Assembly (NCBI GenBank): GCA_964626565.1
Contig: CAZVFX010000205.1
Span: 1 to 8,227 of the forward strand
Length of the DNA stretch: 8,227 bases
Source: CAZVFX01 sp964626565
GTDB taxonomy: Bacteria; Myxococcota_A; UBA9042; CAIXZC01
Direction: 5' to 3'
Position 1 is the stretch's first letter. Each line of letters opens with the position of its first letter. Under the pieces are notes generated by a model. It saw nothing but the letters and a program-made list of their open reading frames with translations. It was not told the DNA's origin and did no database searches. A program made the position numbers and the translations under genes. Of the stretch, positions 1 through 5,656 are shown piece after piece.

Positions 1-56
1 GAACTCCTGACCTGCTGATTACGAATCAGCTGCTCTACCAACTGAGCTACGTTGGC
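1..56 (-). tRNA. tRNA-Thr (anticodon CGU), 3' end cut off by window edge
   Basis: On the minus strand the acceptor 5' half GCCAACG (56-50) is followed by T8-A9, a D-arm beginning GCTC with AGTTGGTAGAGC, a 5-bp anticodon stem GCTGA/TCAGC and the 7-base loop TTCGTAA. The anticodon CGT (plus-strand 21-23) reads the Thr codon ACG. The variable loop AGGTC and the start of the T-arm (AGGAG, then TTC) follow. About 20 bases of the 3' end, including the rest of the T-arm and the acceptor, lie outside the window, so pairing of the acceptor stem cannot be checked. Confidence 0.93.
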
Positions 57-77
57 CAACTACTCAAAGCATTGGAA

Positions 78-105
78 ATCATAGTCATGGGTGGGGTTTT
101 GTAAA
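78..105 (-). promoter_or_regulatory. sigma70-like promoter of the tRNA-Thr gene
   Basis: Read on the minus strand, TTTACA (105-100) and TATGAT (83-78) each match the -35 and -10 consensus at five of six positions, with a 16-bp spacer. The predicted transcription start near 71 gives a leader of about 15 bases before the mature tRNA 5' end at 56, which is a normal arrangement for a tRNA transcription unit. The call rests on sequence match alone. Confidence 0.6.
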
Positions 106-171
106 GATATTTTTTGGTACGGCTTTTTGGTATTGTCGTGGGAGTGGGACAGTTGGAACAGGGAGGAACGA

Positions 172-945
172 ATGAGAGGGTGCGGAGTTGCCGTCTTGCT
201 GGTGATTGCGATGGCGTCCGGTGGATGTCCTCGTTCGAAGTCCAAGGCCGATGCGGCTGGGGCCGGAGAGTCGGGGAGGATTGAGTGCAATGTGAACCCG
301 GACGACGATGGGTCCGCCTGCACCGGTGACTGGTGGTGCGTCGATGAGTCGGTTTGCTGCCCTTCCACCGGACAGTGCTGCGAAGAGTACGGGTGCGGCT
401 GTGAAAACGGCGTTGTTTCGTGCTGGATCGATCATTGGTGCTTGTTCGACGGCCCGTGCCCGCCTGTTGACCTGAGCGAAGAGCCGGACGAGGTGGTGGA
501 GATACAAGTGGAGGTGCCTTTCGATATTCCGGTGGATCTGGAGCCCGAGCCGGAGTTCGGCAAGCCGTGCGAGACGACCGAAGACTGCGCCGAGTGGATG
601 TACTGCCTTGAGACCAAGACCATCGGGAACGTGTGCGTCCACATGCATTGCATGCCCGAATGCCCGGAAGGTTGGGATTGCTTTGGTTTTGTCTTCCCCG
701 GGAGTCCCGACCCGAATTTCATCTGCAAACCGTACTCCGATTGCGTCTGCGAACCGTGCGAGAAGGACCTCCATTGCTCAGGAGCAGGGAATCTCTGCGT
801 TCAACTGGATGACGGGACTTTCTGCGGATATGCATGCCCGGAAGACGATGCTTGTGCGGATGGCTATGACTGCCGGTCGGCACCCTCCATCTATGGGGGC
901 GAGGTGGATCAGTGCGTGCCCGTCAGCGGAAGCTGCGGGGGCTAG
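172..945 (+). CDS. cysteine-rich lipoprotein, disulfide-knot repeats
   Basis: This 257-residue protein probably lies on the cell surface or in the periplasm; its function is not recognised. The start at 172 follows GGAGG (162-166) and opens a signal peptide whose lipobox is Ser-Gly-Gly-Cys19. Ser at -3 is atypical but the hydrophobic core (residues 5-16) is clear. An upstream in-frame start at 91 would bury the signal peptide and is not used. After Cys19 there are 31 further cysteines. Residues 39-96 form one dense Cys cluster, including CC and GCGC pairs. Residues 99-130 form an acidic Pro/Glu linker. Residues 133-194 and 196-257 look like two related modules built on C-x5-C, a CPxxxxC-like core and a Tyr/Trp-Asp-Cys. 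Such modules occur widely in myxobacterial lipoproteins. The protein ends SGSCGG. The 3' end of the gene is duplicated at 5562-5655. Confidence 0.85.
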   Translation: MRGCGVAVLLVIAMASGGCPRSKSKADAAGAGESGRIECNVNPDDDGSACTGDWWCVDESVCCPSTGQCCEEYGCGCENGVVSCWIDHWCLFDGPCPPVDLSEEPDEVVEIQVEVPFDIPVDLEPEPEFGKPCETTEDCAEWMYCLETKTIGNVCVHMHCMPECPEGWDCFGFVFPGSPDPNFICKPYSDCVCEPCEKDLHCSGAGNLCVQLDDGTFCGYACPEDDACADGYDCRSAPSIYGGEVDQCVPVSGSCGG

Positions 946-1004
946 ACTGGGCCTCACCTGCTTTTGATCTCCCAATCCGAATCAGGCCCCGCAGGGCACA
1001 CTGG
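911..1004 (+). repeat. 94-bp block shared with 5562-5655 (gene 3' end plus downstream repeat)
   Basis: This block covers the last 11 codons and stop of the Cys-rich lipoprotein plus 59 bp downstream. It aligns without gaps to 5562-5655 with about 74 of 94 bases identical by my hand count. The downstream part, from the GCCTCACC core to the CAGGCCCC...GGGCAC palindrome region, also recurs in the repeat array at 7811-7993. It is therefore a dispersed repeat as well as a gene-end duplicate. Confidence 0.75.
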
Positions 1005-1108
1005 TTTTGGGTAGCTACGGCGAAAGGCGGAATGATTGATCTATTCCTTGCGCCTCGTGTGTCCCAGTATATCGGGTGCGGCGGTCGACCGGAGGAAGGT
1101 AATGCTCC
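1002..1108 (+). promoter_or_regulatory. conserved leader of the first paralog (shared with 5927-6027 and 3541-3611)
   Basis: The 107 bp before the ATG at 1109 align almost colinearly with the 101 bp before the third paralog. They include GGGTAGCTACGGCGAAAGGC, then GGAATGATTGATC, then CTCGTGTGTC, then GTATATCGGGTG and GGAGGAAGG. The second paralog shares the part from TGATC onward. TATATC (1068-1073), 35 bases before the ATG, is a possible -10 box that is conserved in place in all three. No convincing -35 lies at 16-18 bp. The ribosome-binding site is GGAGGAAGG (1091-1099). A transcription start has not been shown. Confidence 0.55.
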
Positions 1109-2500
1109 ATGGAACTACGCCTTGGCGTTTGGTTGACCGCTTTGCTTATGTTGCTTGCCGGGTGCCCGCAGGAGGCTCGACCTCCCCTGCATATGTTGGC
1201 GTTGGATGCCGGCTCGGCAGGAGACGACGAGGTTGCTGAGGATGTTGTTGGCCGTGAGGAGCCGGAAATTGCGGCGGTGCAAGAACTGCCGCCATGCCTG
1301 GAGGCGGACCCTCAGGAGGTGTCGTTCGGGGGTGTCGTGCCGGATGATGCAGTCACTGTCCAGATCCTGGTGCGCAACTGCGGCAACACGCCTCTGAAAC
1401 TACAGCGAATAGCGCTCACGGCCGACTCTTCTCCCTGGTTCGATATTGATTCCTCCGGCCTGGAGCTTGTACCGTCTCCCTCTTACCCCCTGCCGCTGGC
1501 TGCGGGCGAGGAGCTGATGATACCGGTATCCTACGCTCCGCTGGAGTTGAGCAGCCTCGACGCGGACGGCTCCATCGTACTGGACGAAGGGGCTGTGGAG
1601 GTTGCGACTGATGAACCGGAAGCCACCGTCGACGTCTCACTCAAGGGCGCTTGTGTCAGCGCCACACCTCCTACGGCCACCATCAAAAGCGCAGAAGGGT
1701 ACGAAGTGATCCCACAAACGGTCCTTCACCTCTACGGCGACGAAAGTTATGCACCCGACGGCATAGTGGCGGTATACAAGTGGGAGGTGGACCAGCCGCC
1801 CCTGTCCCAATCGGTGTTCGTGCCGTCATCCACCTTCCCCAACCCCACCTTCGAGGTCAACGTGGCGGGAATCTACACCTTCCGGCTTACCGTCTTCGAC
1901 GCGATGGGTGCGCCGTCTCCGTTCCCTGCGACGTTTGAGGTAGTGGTGATTCCCGACGAGGCGATCCACATCGAACTGTTGTGGCACACGCCGGACGACC
2001 CGGACGAAACCGACACCGGGCCGGAGGCGGGTTCCGACCTGGACCTGCACTTCCTGCACCCGTTTGCTGCGGGTCCGGACCTGGACGGGGACGGTGCGCC
2101 TGATGGATGGTTCGATATTCCCTTTGATTGCTTCTGGTTCAACGCTCATCCGAACTTTGGCAGCTACGACCCGGCCATCAACGACGACCCGGGCCTCGAC
2201 CAGGACGACACGGACGGCGCCGGGCCGGAGAACATCAACCTGGACATTCCCGAAAATGTGACCTATCGGGTAGGCGTTCACTATTGGAACGACCATGGGT
2301 ACGGTTCGGCCTGGGCGACGGTGAGAGTGTACATCTACGGCCAGCTTGTTCTGGCGGTGGAGAACGTGTTGCTGAAGGACCTCGACATGTGGGAGGTGGC
2401 GACCGTGGAATGGCCGTCGGCGAAGGTGGAGATCGTGACCGAGGACAGCCCGAAGTACAAGATCACGCATGACTACAAGAATCAGTTCTTCTTTCCGTAG
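1109..2500 (+). CDS. lipoprotein: choice-of-anchor-D + PKD-like + YfaP-like module (paralog 1, longest)
   Basis: The protein has 463 residues and is predicted to be exported and lipid-anchored. The signal peptide ends in a classic lipobox, Leu-Ala-Gly-Cys19. Residues 20-60 are an acidic linker. Residues 63-182 match the choice-of-anchor-D/ASH-like beta-sandwich pattern (VSFGGV, RNCGNTPL, a closing KGAC). Residues 187-283 are PKD-like (YGDESYAPDG, KWEV, AGIYTFRLTVFD). Residues 286 to about 436 resemble the YfaP/DUF2135 fold: DLDLHFLHP at 310-318, DDTDGAGPENINL at 366-378 and YRVGVHYWND at 386-395. An EF-hand-like loop, DLDGDGAPD (324-332), sits inside it. From Val200 to the end the protein aligns without indels to the other two paralogs, about 77% identical to paralog 2 by hand count. 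Only this copy has the anchor-D domain. Substrate or partner is unknown; a surface-adhesion or Ca2+-binding role is an inference. Confidence 0.88.
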   Translation: MELRLGVWLTALLMLLAGCPQEARPPLHMLALDAGSAGDDEVAEDVVGREEPEIAAVQELPPCLEADPQEVSFGGVVPDDAVTVQILVRNCGNTPLKLQRIALTADSSPWFDIDSSGLELVPSPSYPLPLAAGEELMIPVSYAPLELSSLDADGSIVLDEGAVEVATDEPEATVDVSLKGACVSATPPTATIKSAEGYEVIPQTVLHLYGDESYAPDGIVAVYKWEVDQPPLSQSVFVPSSTFPNPTFEVNVAGIYTFRLTVFDAMGAPSPFPATFEVVVIPDEAIHIELLWHTPDDPDETDTGPEAGSDLDLHFLHPFAAGPDLDGDGAPDGWFDIPFDCFWFNAHPNFGSYDPAINDDPGLDQDDTDGAGPENINLDIPENVTYRVGVHYWNDHGYGSAWATVRVYIYGQLVLAVENVLLKDLDMWEVATVEWPSAKVEIVTEDSPKYKITHDYKNQFFFP

Positions 2501-2558
2501 GCCGCGGGAGGGCAATGCCGATGGGGCTGCATTGCTGGGGGCCGCCGGCGGGAGCCGG
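2501..2558 (+). repeat. duplicated 3' flank, copy 1 (pair of 4716-4773)
   Basis: Directly after the stop codon, 58 bp match the flank of paralog 2 at 57 of 58 positions. This is closer than the coding sequences match. Identity stops abruptly after GAGCCGG in both copies, which marks a recombination or duplication boundary. The block contains the inverted repeat listed separately. Confidence 0.85.
2512..2535 (+). terminator. stem-loop after paralog 1 (possible terminator)
   Basis: GCAATGC (2512-2518) and GCATTGC (2529-2535) form a perfect 7-bp stem around a 10-base loop, 11 bases past the stop codon. There is no U-tract, so it is not a standard intrinsic terminator. It could instead be an mRNA-stabilising hairpin or a repeat end. 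Confidence 0.35.
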
Positions 2559-2565
2559 GGCGCCC

Positions 2566-2901
2566 CTACCTGGAGAGAAGCGCCTTGGCGATGCGCTGCA
2601 GCACTGCAGGAAGGTCCATGAGGACCGCCTCATTACGGATTCGCAGAATCCGAAAACCAAGCCCACGCAGCAGCTTCGCTCGCTCGGCGTCCAAATCCCG
2701 AAGCTCGTCATGAATCTCTCCGTCGATTTCGATGATGAGCTTCGGGGACAAGCAGGCGAAGTCGGCTATGAAGCCTGCGACGACGTGCTGGCAGCGGAAC
2801 TTGCGGCCCAGCAGTTGGCGGCGCCGGAGCCGCGACCAGAGTATCCGCTCGGGCGGGGTCATGTTGCGCCGCAAGGCGCGCACCTTTTCTCTGAGATGCA
2901 T
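2566..2901 (-). CDS. DUF559 domain protein, Vsr-like endonuclease fold
   Basis: This 111-residue protein spans a whole DUF559 domain (PF04480), the usual size for these stand-alone proteins. The family is related to the very-short-patch-repair and PD-(D/E)XK nuclease folds; its cellular role is not established. Diagnostic parts are MTPPERILW (14-22), RRRQLLGRKFRCQ (26-38), GFIADFAC (43-50), KLIIEIDGEIHDE (54-66) with Asp47, Glu58 and Asp60 as likely metal-site residues, a D-x4-R-x3-L segment, and GFRILRIRNEAV (82-93). Most relatives have Gln where Ile63 precedes His64. The start at 2901 follows GGGAGGA (plus strand 2913-2907) at 5-bp spacing. It is transcribed against the neighbouring lipoprotein genes and does not form an operon with them. 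A relic of a second copy lies at 3504-3545. Such genes are often multicopy. Confidence 0.93.
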   Translation of the reverse strand: MHLREKVRALRRNMTPPERILWSRLRRRQLLGRKFRCQHVVAGFIADFACLSPKLIIEIDGEIHDELRDLDAERAKLLRGLGFRILRIRNEAVLMDLPAVLQRIAKALLSR

Positions 2902-2986
2902 CGGAATCCTCCCTTTTGTGTCGTTGTCCTTCTCCCTTGTTATCGGGGGGGCGTAGGCCTGGTGGCAGATTTATCTGCAAAAAAGA
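2902..2986. promoter_or_regulatory. upstream region of the DUF559 gene with a perfect short palindrome
   Basis: This interval holds the nuclease gene's ribosome-binding site and the inverted repeat GCAGAT-TT-ATCTGC (2965-2978), which is followed by six A on the plus strand. Neither strand gives a U-tract after the hairpin, so it is unlikely to be a terminator. It could be an operator or simply a repeat edge. I could not define -35 and -10 boxes here. Confidence 0.3.
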
Positions 2987-2990
2987 GGAT

Positions 2991-3017
2991 CGTGGGCGAT
3001 GGGCGGTGGTAAGCGAC
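2991..3017 (+). repeat. left terminal inverted repeat of the fold-back element
   Basis: Begins CGTGGGCGATGGG and ends TAAGCGAC; it is the exact reverse complement of 3454-3480. Confidence 0.9.
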
Positions 3018-3228
3018 CCGACTTCGCGCAAGGCTTCGTCGGGCTTCGCCGAGTACCCCCCCTGAGCCACTCGCTCGACCGACGGTCAGTGCTTGTGGCT
3101 CATCCCCCCACAGGGGGATGTGACTTCTTCGGCCACCACGCTAGCAGATCTGTAGCTGGCGCCTTTGGCGCCGAGCGGGCCCTGTCGTACTGGACGCTAC
3201 CGGCGGGGGCCGGTGAGAGCGCCCCAGC

Positions 3229-3336
3229 CGCGCGAACTTGCTGCCTCGTCCCATGCGCCTGGGGCGCGCGGACGTGCTGCCTCGTCCCATGCGCCTGCGG
3301 CGCGCGGACGTGCTGCCTCAGCCCACGCGCCTGCGG
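3229..3336 (+). repeat. three tandem 36-bp repeats at the centre of the fold-back element
   Basis: The units are 3229-3264, 3265-3300 and 3301-3336. Units 2 and 3 share their first 19 bases (CGCGCGGACGTGCTGCCTC) exactly, and unit 1 differs at three positions there. The period is a multiple of three and would encode a 12-residue Ala/Arg-rich repeat, but no ribosome-binding site or recognisable protein supports translation. Confidence 0.85.
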
Positions 3337-3453
3337 GCGCTGAGACTTACGGATCGACTAGGGTGGTGGTGGAATGAGTCGAATCCCCCTGCGGGGGGAA
3401 AAGGCACGAGCGCCTGCAGAAGGCGGAGCAAGGGCCGAAGGGGGGGGTAGCTT

Positions 3454-3480
3454 GTCGCTTACCACCGCCCATCGCCCACG
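3454..3480 (-). repeat. right terminal inverted repeat of the fold-back element
   Basis: Begins GTCGCTTACCACC and ends CGCCCACG; it pairs perfectly with 2991-3017. Confidence 0.9.
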
Positions 3481-3503
3481 GTCCCGCCCCAACCGGGGCG
3501 CCC

Positions 3504-3545
3504 CTCCCCGGAGCGAAGCGCCTCAGCCATGCGCTCAAGCATGAT
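3504..3545 (-). pseudogene. relic of a second DUF559 gene (3' end only)
   Basis: From CCGGGGCGCCCCT onward this stretch aligns without gaps to 2555-2607, the 3' end and flank of the intact nuclease gene. In the same frame it reads IMLERMAEALRSG, against AVLQRIAKALLSR in the intact protein, with conservative changes. The position of the stop codon reads GAG instead of TAG. Upstream coding sequence is gone: at about 3541 it is replaced by the leader of the next lipoprotein gene. This is a truncated duplicate, not a functional gene. Confidence 0.6.
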
Positions 3546-3611
3546 CCCTTTCCACCACTTCGTGTGTCCAAGTATACCGGGTGTGGCGGTTCACCGGGGC
3601 TAGGAGAACAC
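3541..3611 (+). promoter_or_regulatory. conserved leader of the second paralog
   Basis: TGATCCCTTTCC, TTCGTGTGTCC, GTATACCGGGTGTGGCGG and AGGAG (3602-3606) follow the same order and spacing as in the leaders at 1002-1108 and 5927-6027. The candidate -10 box is TATACC (3573-3578). The GGGTATC-CGGCGAAA motif found further upstream in the other two leaders is missing, because the DUF559 relic abuts here. Confidence 0.5.
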
Positions 3612-4715
3612 ATGTATTCACCTTCTTTGCTTGCACTCTCTGCCCTGCTCCTTGTTTCCGCCGGCTGCTTCCCCGAGCCGGTGCCGCAGAACATCGTACA
3701 GCAGATGGAATACGATGCCGACGACATGGCCAGCCACTCCGCCGACGCTGGTGCAGCGTTGCCTGCTGCCCCCGTGTTCGATGAGGACGAGGCGATGCCG
3801 GTCCTGGGTGCGGCGGTGGTTACGGCCCCCTCGGAGACCGCGAACGGCCCCGAAATCCCTTCCTGGGATCCGGGGTTTGCGCCTCCGGCATCCGTCATCG
3901 ACTGCGCCGAGGGAGGCCAGGTGATTCCGCAGACGGTTCTCCACCTCTACGGAGACGAGAGCTACGCCCACAATGGAAAGGTAGCAAAATGGCAATGGGA
4001 GGTGAGCCAACCGATCATGTCCCAATCGGTATTCGTGCCGTCATCCACCTTCCCCAACCCCACCTTCGAAGCCAACGTCGCCGGGACCTACACTTTCTAC
4101 CTGACCGTGACCGATGAACTGGGTACCGAGTCCCCCAAGCCAGCCGTCTTGGAGGTAGTGGCCATCCCGGACCAGGCGCTCCACATAGAGTTGCTCTGGC
4201 ACACGCCGGAAGACCCGGACGAGACCGACACAGGCCCCGAAGCGGGCACCGACCTCGACCTCCACCTCCTGCACCCCTTTGCAGCGGGCCCGGATCTGGA
4301 CGGCGACGGTGCGCCGGACGGCTGGTTCGATATTCCCTTCGACTGCTTTTGGTTCAACGCCCATCCCAACTGGGGGAGTTTCGACCCGTTCTTCAACGAC
4401 AACCCGGGCCTCGACCGGGATGATACCGATGGCGCGGGGCCGGAGAACATCAACCTCAATATTCCTGAGAACGTGACCTACCGGCTGGGGGTCCACCATT
4501 GGAATGACCACGGGTACGGCCCGGCCTGGGCGACGGTGCGGGTGTACATCTACAGCAAACTGGTGGCCGAGTTTTCGGACGTAGTTCTCCACGCCCTTGA
4601 CCTGTGGGAAGTGGCGACGATCGAGTGGCCCACGGGAAAGGTGGAGAAGGTGCCTGGAGATTGCCCGGAAACGAAGATTACGCCGAATTACAAGAATCCG
4701 TTCTTCTTTCAGTAG
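3612..4715 (+). CDS. lipoprotein: PKD-like + YfaP-like module (paralog 2)
   Basis: The protein has 367 residues. The start at 3612 follows AGGAG at 5-bp spacing and gives a signal peptide with lipobox Ser-Ala-Gly-Cys19. An earlier GTG at 3564 would read through the conserved leader and lacks a signal. Residues 20-95 are a Pro/Ala/acidic linker with no similarity to the other paralogs and no anchor-D domain. From Val104 to the end (264 residues) it aligns without indels to paralog 1 (about 77% identical) and paralog 3 (about 83%, hand counts). That part is a PKD-like domain (about 92-187) and a YfaP-like domain (about 190-340) with DLDLHLLHP, the Ca2+-type loop DLDGDGAPD and DDTDGAGPENINL. The C-terminus is NYKNPFFFQ. 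It is probably an outer-membrane or surface lipoprotein of unknown partner. The 3' flank is nearly identical to that of paralog 1. Confidence 0.88.
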   Translation: MYSPSLLALSALLLVSAGCFPEPVPQNIVQQMEYDADDMASHSADAGAALPAAPVFDEDEAMPVLGAAVVTAPSETANGPEIPSWDPGFAPPASVIDCAEGGQVIPQTVLHLYGDESYAHNGKVAKWQWEVSQPIMSQSVFVPSSTFPNPTFEANVAGTYTFYLTVTDELGTESPKPAVLEVVAIPDQALHIELLWHTPEDPDETDTGPEAGTDLDLHLLHPFAAGPDLDGDGAPDGWFDIPFDCFWFNAHPNWGSFDPFFNDNPGLDRDDTDGAGPENINLNIPENVTYRLGVHHWNDHGYGPAWATVRVYIYSKLVAEFSDVVLHALDLWEVATIEWPTGKVEKVPGDCPETKITPNYKNPFFFQ

Positions 4716-4773
4716 GCCGCGGGAGGGCAATGCCGATGGGGCTGCATTGCTGGGGGCCGCTGGCGGGAGCCGG
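4716..4773 (+). repeat. duplicated 3' flank, copy 2 (pair of 2501-2558)
   Basis: One mismatch in 58 bp relative to 2501-2558. Beyond GAGCCGG the two loci diverge completely: the DUF559 3' end follows in the first copy, and a truncated palindromic-repeat half in this one. Confidence 0.85.
4727..4750 (+). terminator. stem-loop after paralog 2 (possible terminator)
   Basis: The same 7-bp stem GCAATGC/GCATTGC as at 2512-2535, 11 bases past the stop codon and without a U-tract. It lies between convergent genes, so a termination role is plausible but not shown. Confidence 0.35.
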
Positions 4774-4778
4774 TGATC

Positions 4779-4879
4779 TTGGGCGATGGCCCGGAGACCC
4801 GGTGCAACGTGACATCTCCACCCCGGGGATCCCCAGGAGCCCTTGTGGGCAAATTGGGGTATCAACGGCGAAAGGCGGA
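4779..4879 (+). repeat. truncated palindromic element plus GGGTATC-CGGCGAAA motif copy
   Basis: GGCCCGGAGACCCGGTGCAA and the following CGTGACATC (ending 4816) match the right half of the 69-bp core at 5692-5760; the left half is absent. A CCCCGGGG segment follows at the place of the terminal hairpin. TTGGGGTATCAACGGCGAAA (4854-4873) is a direct-orientation copy of the motif arrayed at 5821-5954. With the preceding block this fills the 175-bp convergent gap between genes. Confidence 0.6.
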
Positions 4880-4890
4880 CCGTTGGCCCC

Positions 4891-5454
4891 CTACGGGACG
4901 TCAATCTGCACGGTGGCGACGTCGGGGAAGTCGAATTCGACTTCTTTGCACACTGGACCCACGAGAGGGCTCATCTCTTCGCACTCCATTGAGTCGTTGG
5001 AGACTTCCCCCGCTTCCAGGGCGAAGCACACCTGGACCTTGTACAGGCCCGGGGCCGCGCACGCCTGCTCGAAACAGTTGATTTCGCCGTCGTCGCCGGT
5101 GCACTTGCTGAACCCGGCCTGGCCGTAGATGAGCCCGCTGAAGGCGTGGGAGGACGTCGCACCTGCTGCGACTTGTTGGGGAGCCGCCGGGCATGCGCTG
5201 CACTGATAGTCCACACATTCATTACACACGGGCACACACCCGTGTTTCGTGCGCACGTTCTGCCAGGCGCCGGCCTCGAAACGGTAGTAGGTCACCGGGT
5301 CGTCGGAATCGACGTAGAGCGTCTCCCCGCCATGGTTGTTGATGACCACCTCCACAGACCCCAGAGGACTGGCGCAAACTCCGCTTCCGTCGTCGGAATC
5401 CCAGCAGCCGCAAAGGGCCACGGCCGCTACGCAGACAACCCCTATCCCTCTCAT
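4891..5454 (-). CDS. cysteine-rich lipoprotein of unknown function
   Basis: The protein has 187 residues. The start at 5454 follows GGGGAGGAG (plus strand 5467-5459) at 4-5 bp. The signal peptide MRGIGVVCVAAVALCGC has the lipobox Leu-Cys-Gly-Cys17. Twelve cysteines follow the anchor Cys, concentrated around residues 72-90 in a C-x3-C-x2-C-x4-C-x2-C pattern (GCVPVCNECVDYQCSAC), with others spread towards the C-terminus. Between them are beta-strand-rich stretches (VEVVINNHGGETLYV, GLYKVQVCF, ending VATVQIDVP), which suggest a disulfide-stabilised beta-sandwich. No family is recognised. It begins MRG-x-GV like the Cys-rich lipoprotein at 172-945, but the mature parts do not align. It is convergent with paralog 2 and divergent from paralog 3. 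Location at the outer membrane is inferred. Confidence 0.82.
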   Translation of the reverse strand: MRGIGVVCVAAVALCGCWDSDDGSGVCASPLGSVEVVINNHGGETLYVDSDDPVTYYRFEAGAWQNVRTKHGCVPVCNECVDYQCSACPAAPQQVAAGATSSHAFSGLIYGQAGFSKCTGDDGEINCFEQACAAPGLYKVQVCFALEAGEVSNDSMECEEMSPLVGPVCKEVEFDFPDVATVQIDVP

Positions 5455-5484
5455 CTCACTCCTCCCCTGATCGCCACATTGTAC

Positions 5485-5596
5485 AGCCGGGACCCGCTAC
5501 TGTTCAAGGACGATTGGATCGATGCGCACCGTCCTAAGGGTCTTGTCGCCGGATTTTGCGGGACGCGTACCCCTCAGCAAAAGCTGCGGGGGTTAG
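5485..5596 (+). pseudogene. degraded 3' end of a Cys-rich lipoprotein gene like the one at 172-945
   Basis: The final codons read VPLSKSCGG and stop at TAG 5594-5596, against VPVSGSCGG-stop in the intact gene, and DNA similarity continues past the stop to about 5655. Upstream, one frame gives GTRYCS and a second continues KDDWIDAHRPKG and GFCGTR, which resembles the Cys-module pattern only if frameshifts are allowed. The 3' edge is well supported. The 5' limit and the frameshift reading are tentative. Confidence 0.5.
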
Positions 5597-5655
5597 CCTA
5601 AGCCTCACCCGCCTCTGATCTCCCAATCCGACTTAGGCCCCATGGGGCACGCTGG
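5562..5655 (+). repeat. 94-bp block shared with 911-1004
   Basis: Ungapped alignment to 911-1004, about 79% identical by hand count, covering the relic gene end and the CTCACC...CAGGCCCC-type dispersed repeat. Here the palindrome is the full GCCCCATGGGGC form. Confidence 0.75.
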
Positions 5656-5656
5656 C

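Larger units (their letters stand above)
2987..3484. mobile_element. ~0.5-kb fold-back (near-palindromic) element with 27-bp perfect inverted ends
   Basis: The 27 bases at 2991-3017 are the exact reverse complement of 3454-3480, and pairing continues outward to 2987/3484 with one G-T wobble. Similarity does not stop at the ends. The left arm to about 3163 aligns with the reverse complement of 3341-3453, for example CATCCCCCCACAGGGGGAT against TTTCCCCCCGCAGGGGGAT, then both arms share CCACCAC and CTAG. A ~33-bp insertion at 3018-3052 is present only in the left arm. The central 177 bp (3164-3340) carry 36-bp tandem repeats. No transposase is encoded and I saw no target-site duplication. It could be a non-autonomous (MITE-like) element or the product of an inverted duplication. 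Confidence 0.65.

Noticed and set aside
1..171. tRNA gene as an integration site for a genomic island
   Set aside because: No integrase and no repeat of the tRNA 3' end is visible, and that end lies outside the window.
85..774. Long open frame antisense to the first Cys-rich lipoprotein
   Set aside because: It has no ribosome-binding site or recognisable domain and mirrors a gene with a clear signal peptide; high GC keeps antisense frames open.
1009..1030. Riboswitch reading of the GGGTA-CGGCGAAAGG motif
   Set aside because: The motif lies in repeat arrays without a gene-specific context, and I could not fold it into a known aptamer class.
1826..2515. Antisense open frame over paralog 1, with similar ones at 4041-4904 and 6178-6930
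   Set aside because: The three resemble each other only because the sense module is conserved; changes follow the sense codons and no translation signals are present.
2999..3343. Open frame in the left arm of the fold-back element
   Set aside because: The arm's similarity to the opposite arm explains it; the frame is not conserved between arms and lacks a ribosome-binding site.
3165..3377. 70-residue open frame with a 12-residue Ala/Arg repeat
   Set aside because: It lies wholly within the fold-back element, has no convincing start signal and resembles no protein I know.
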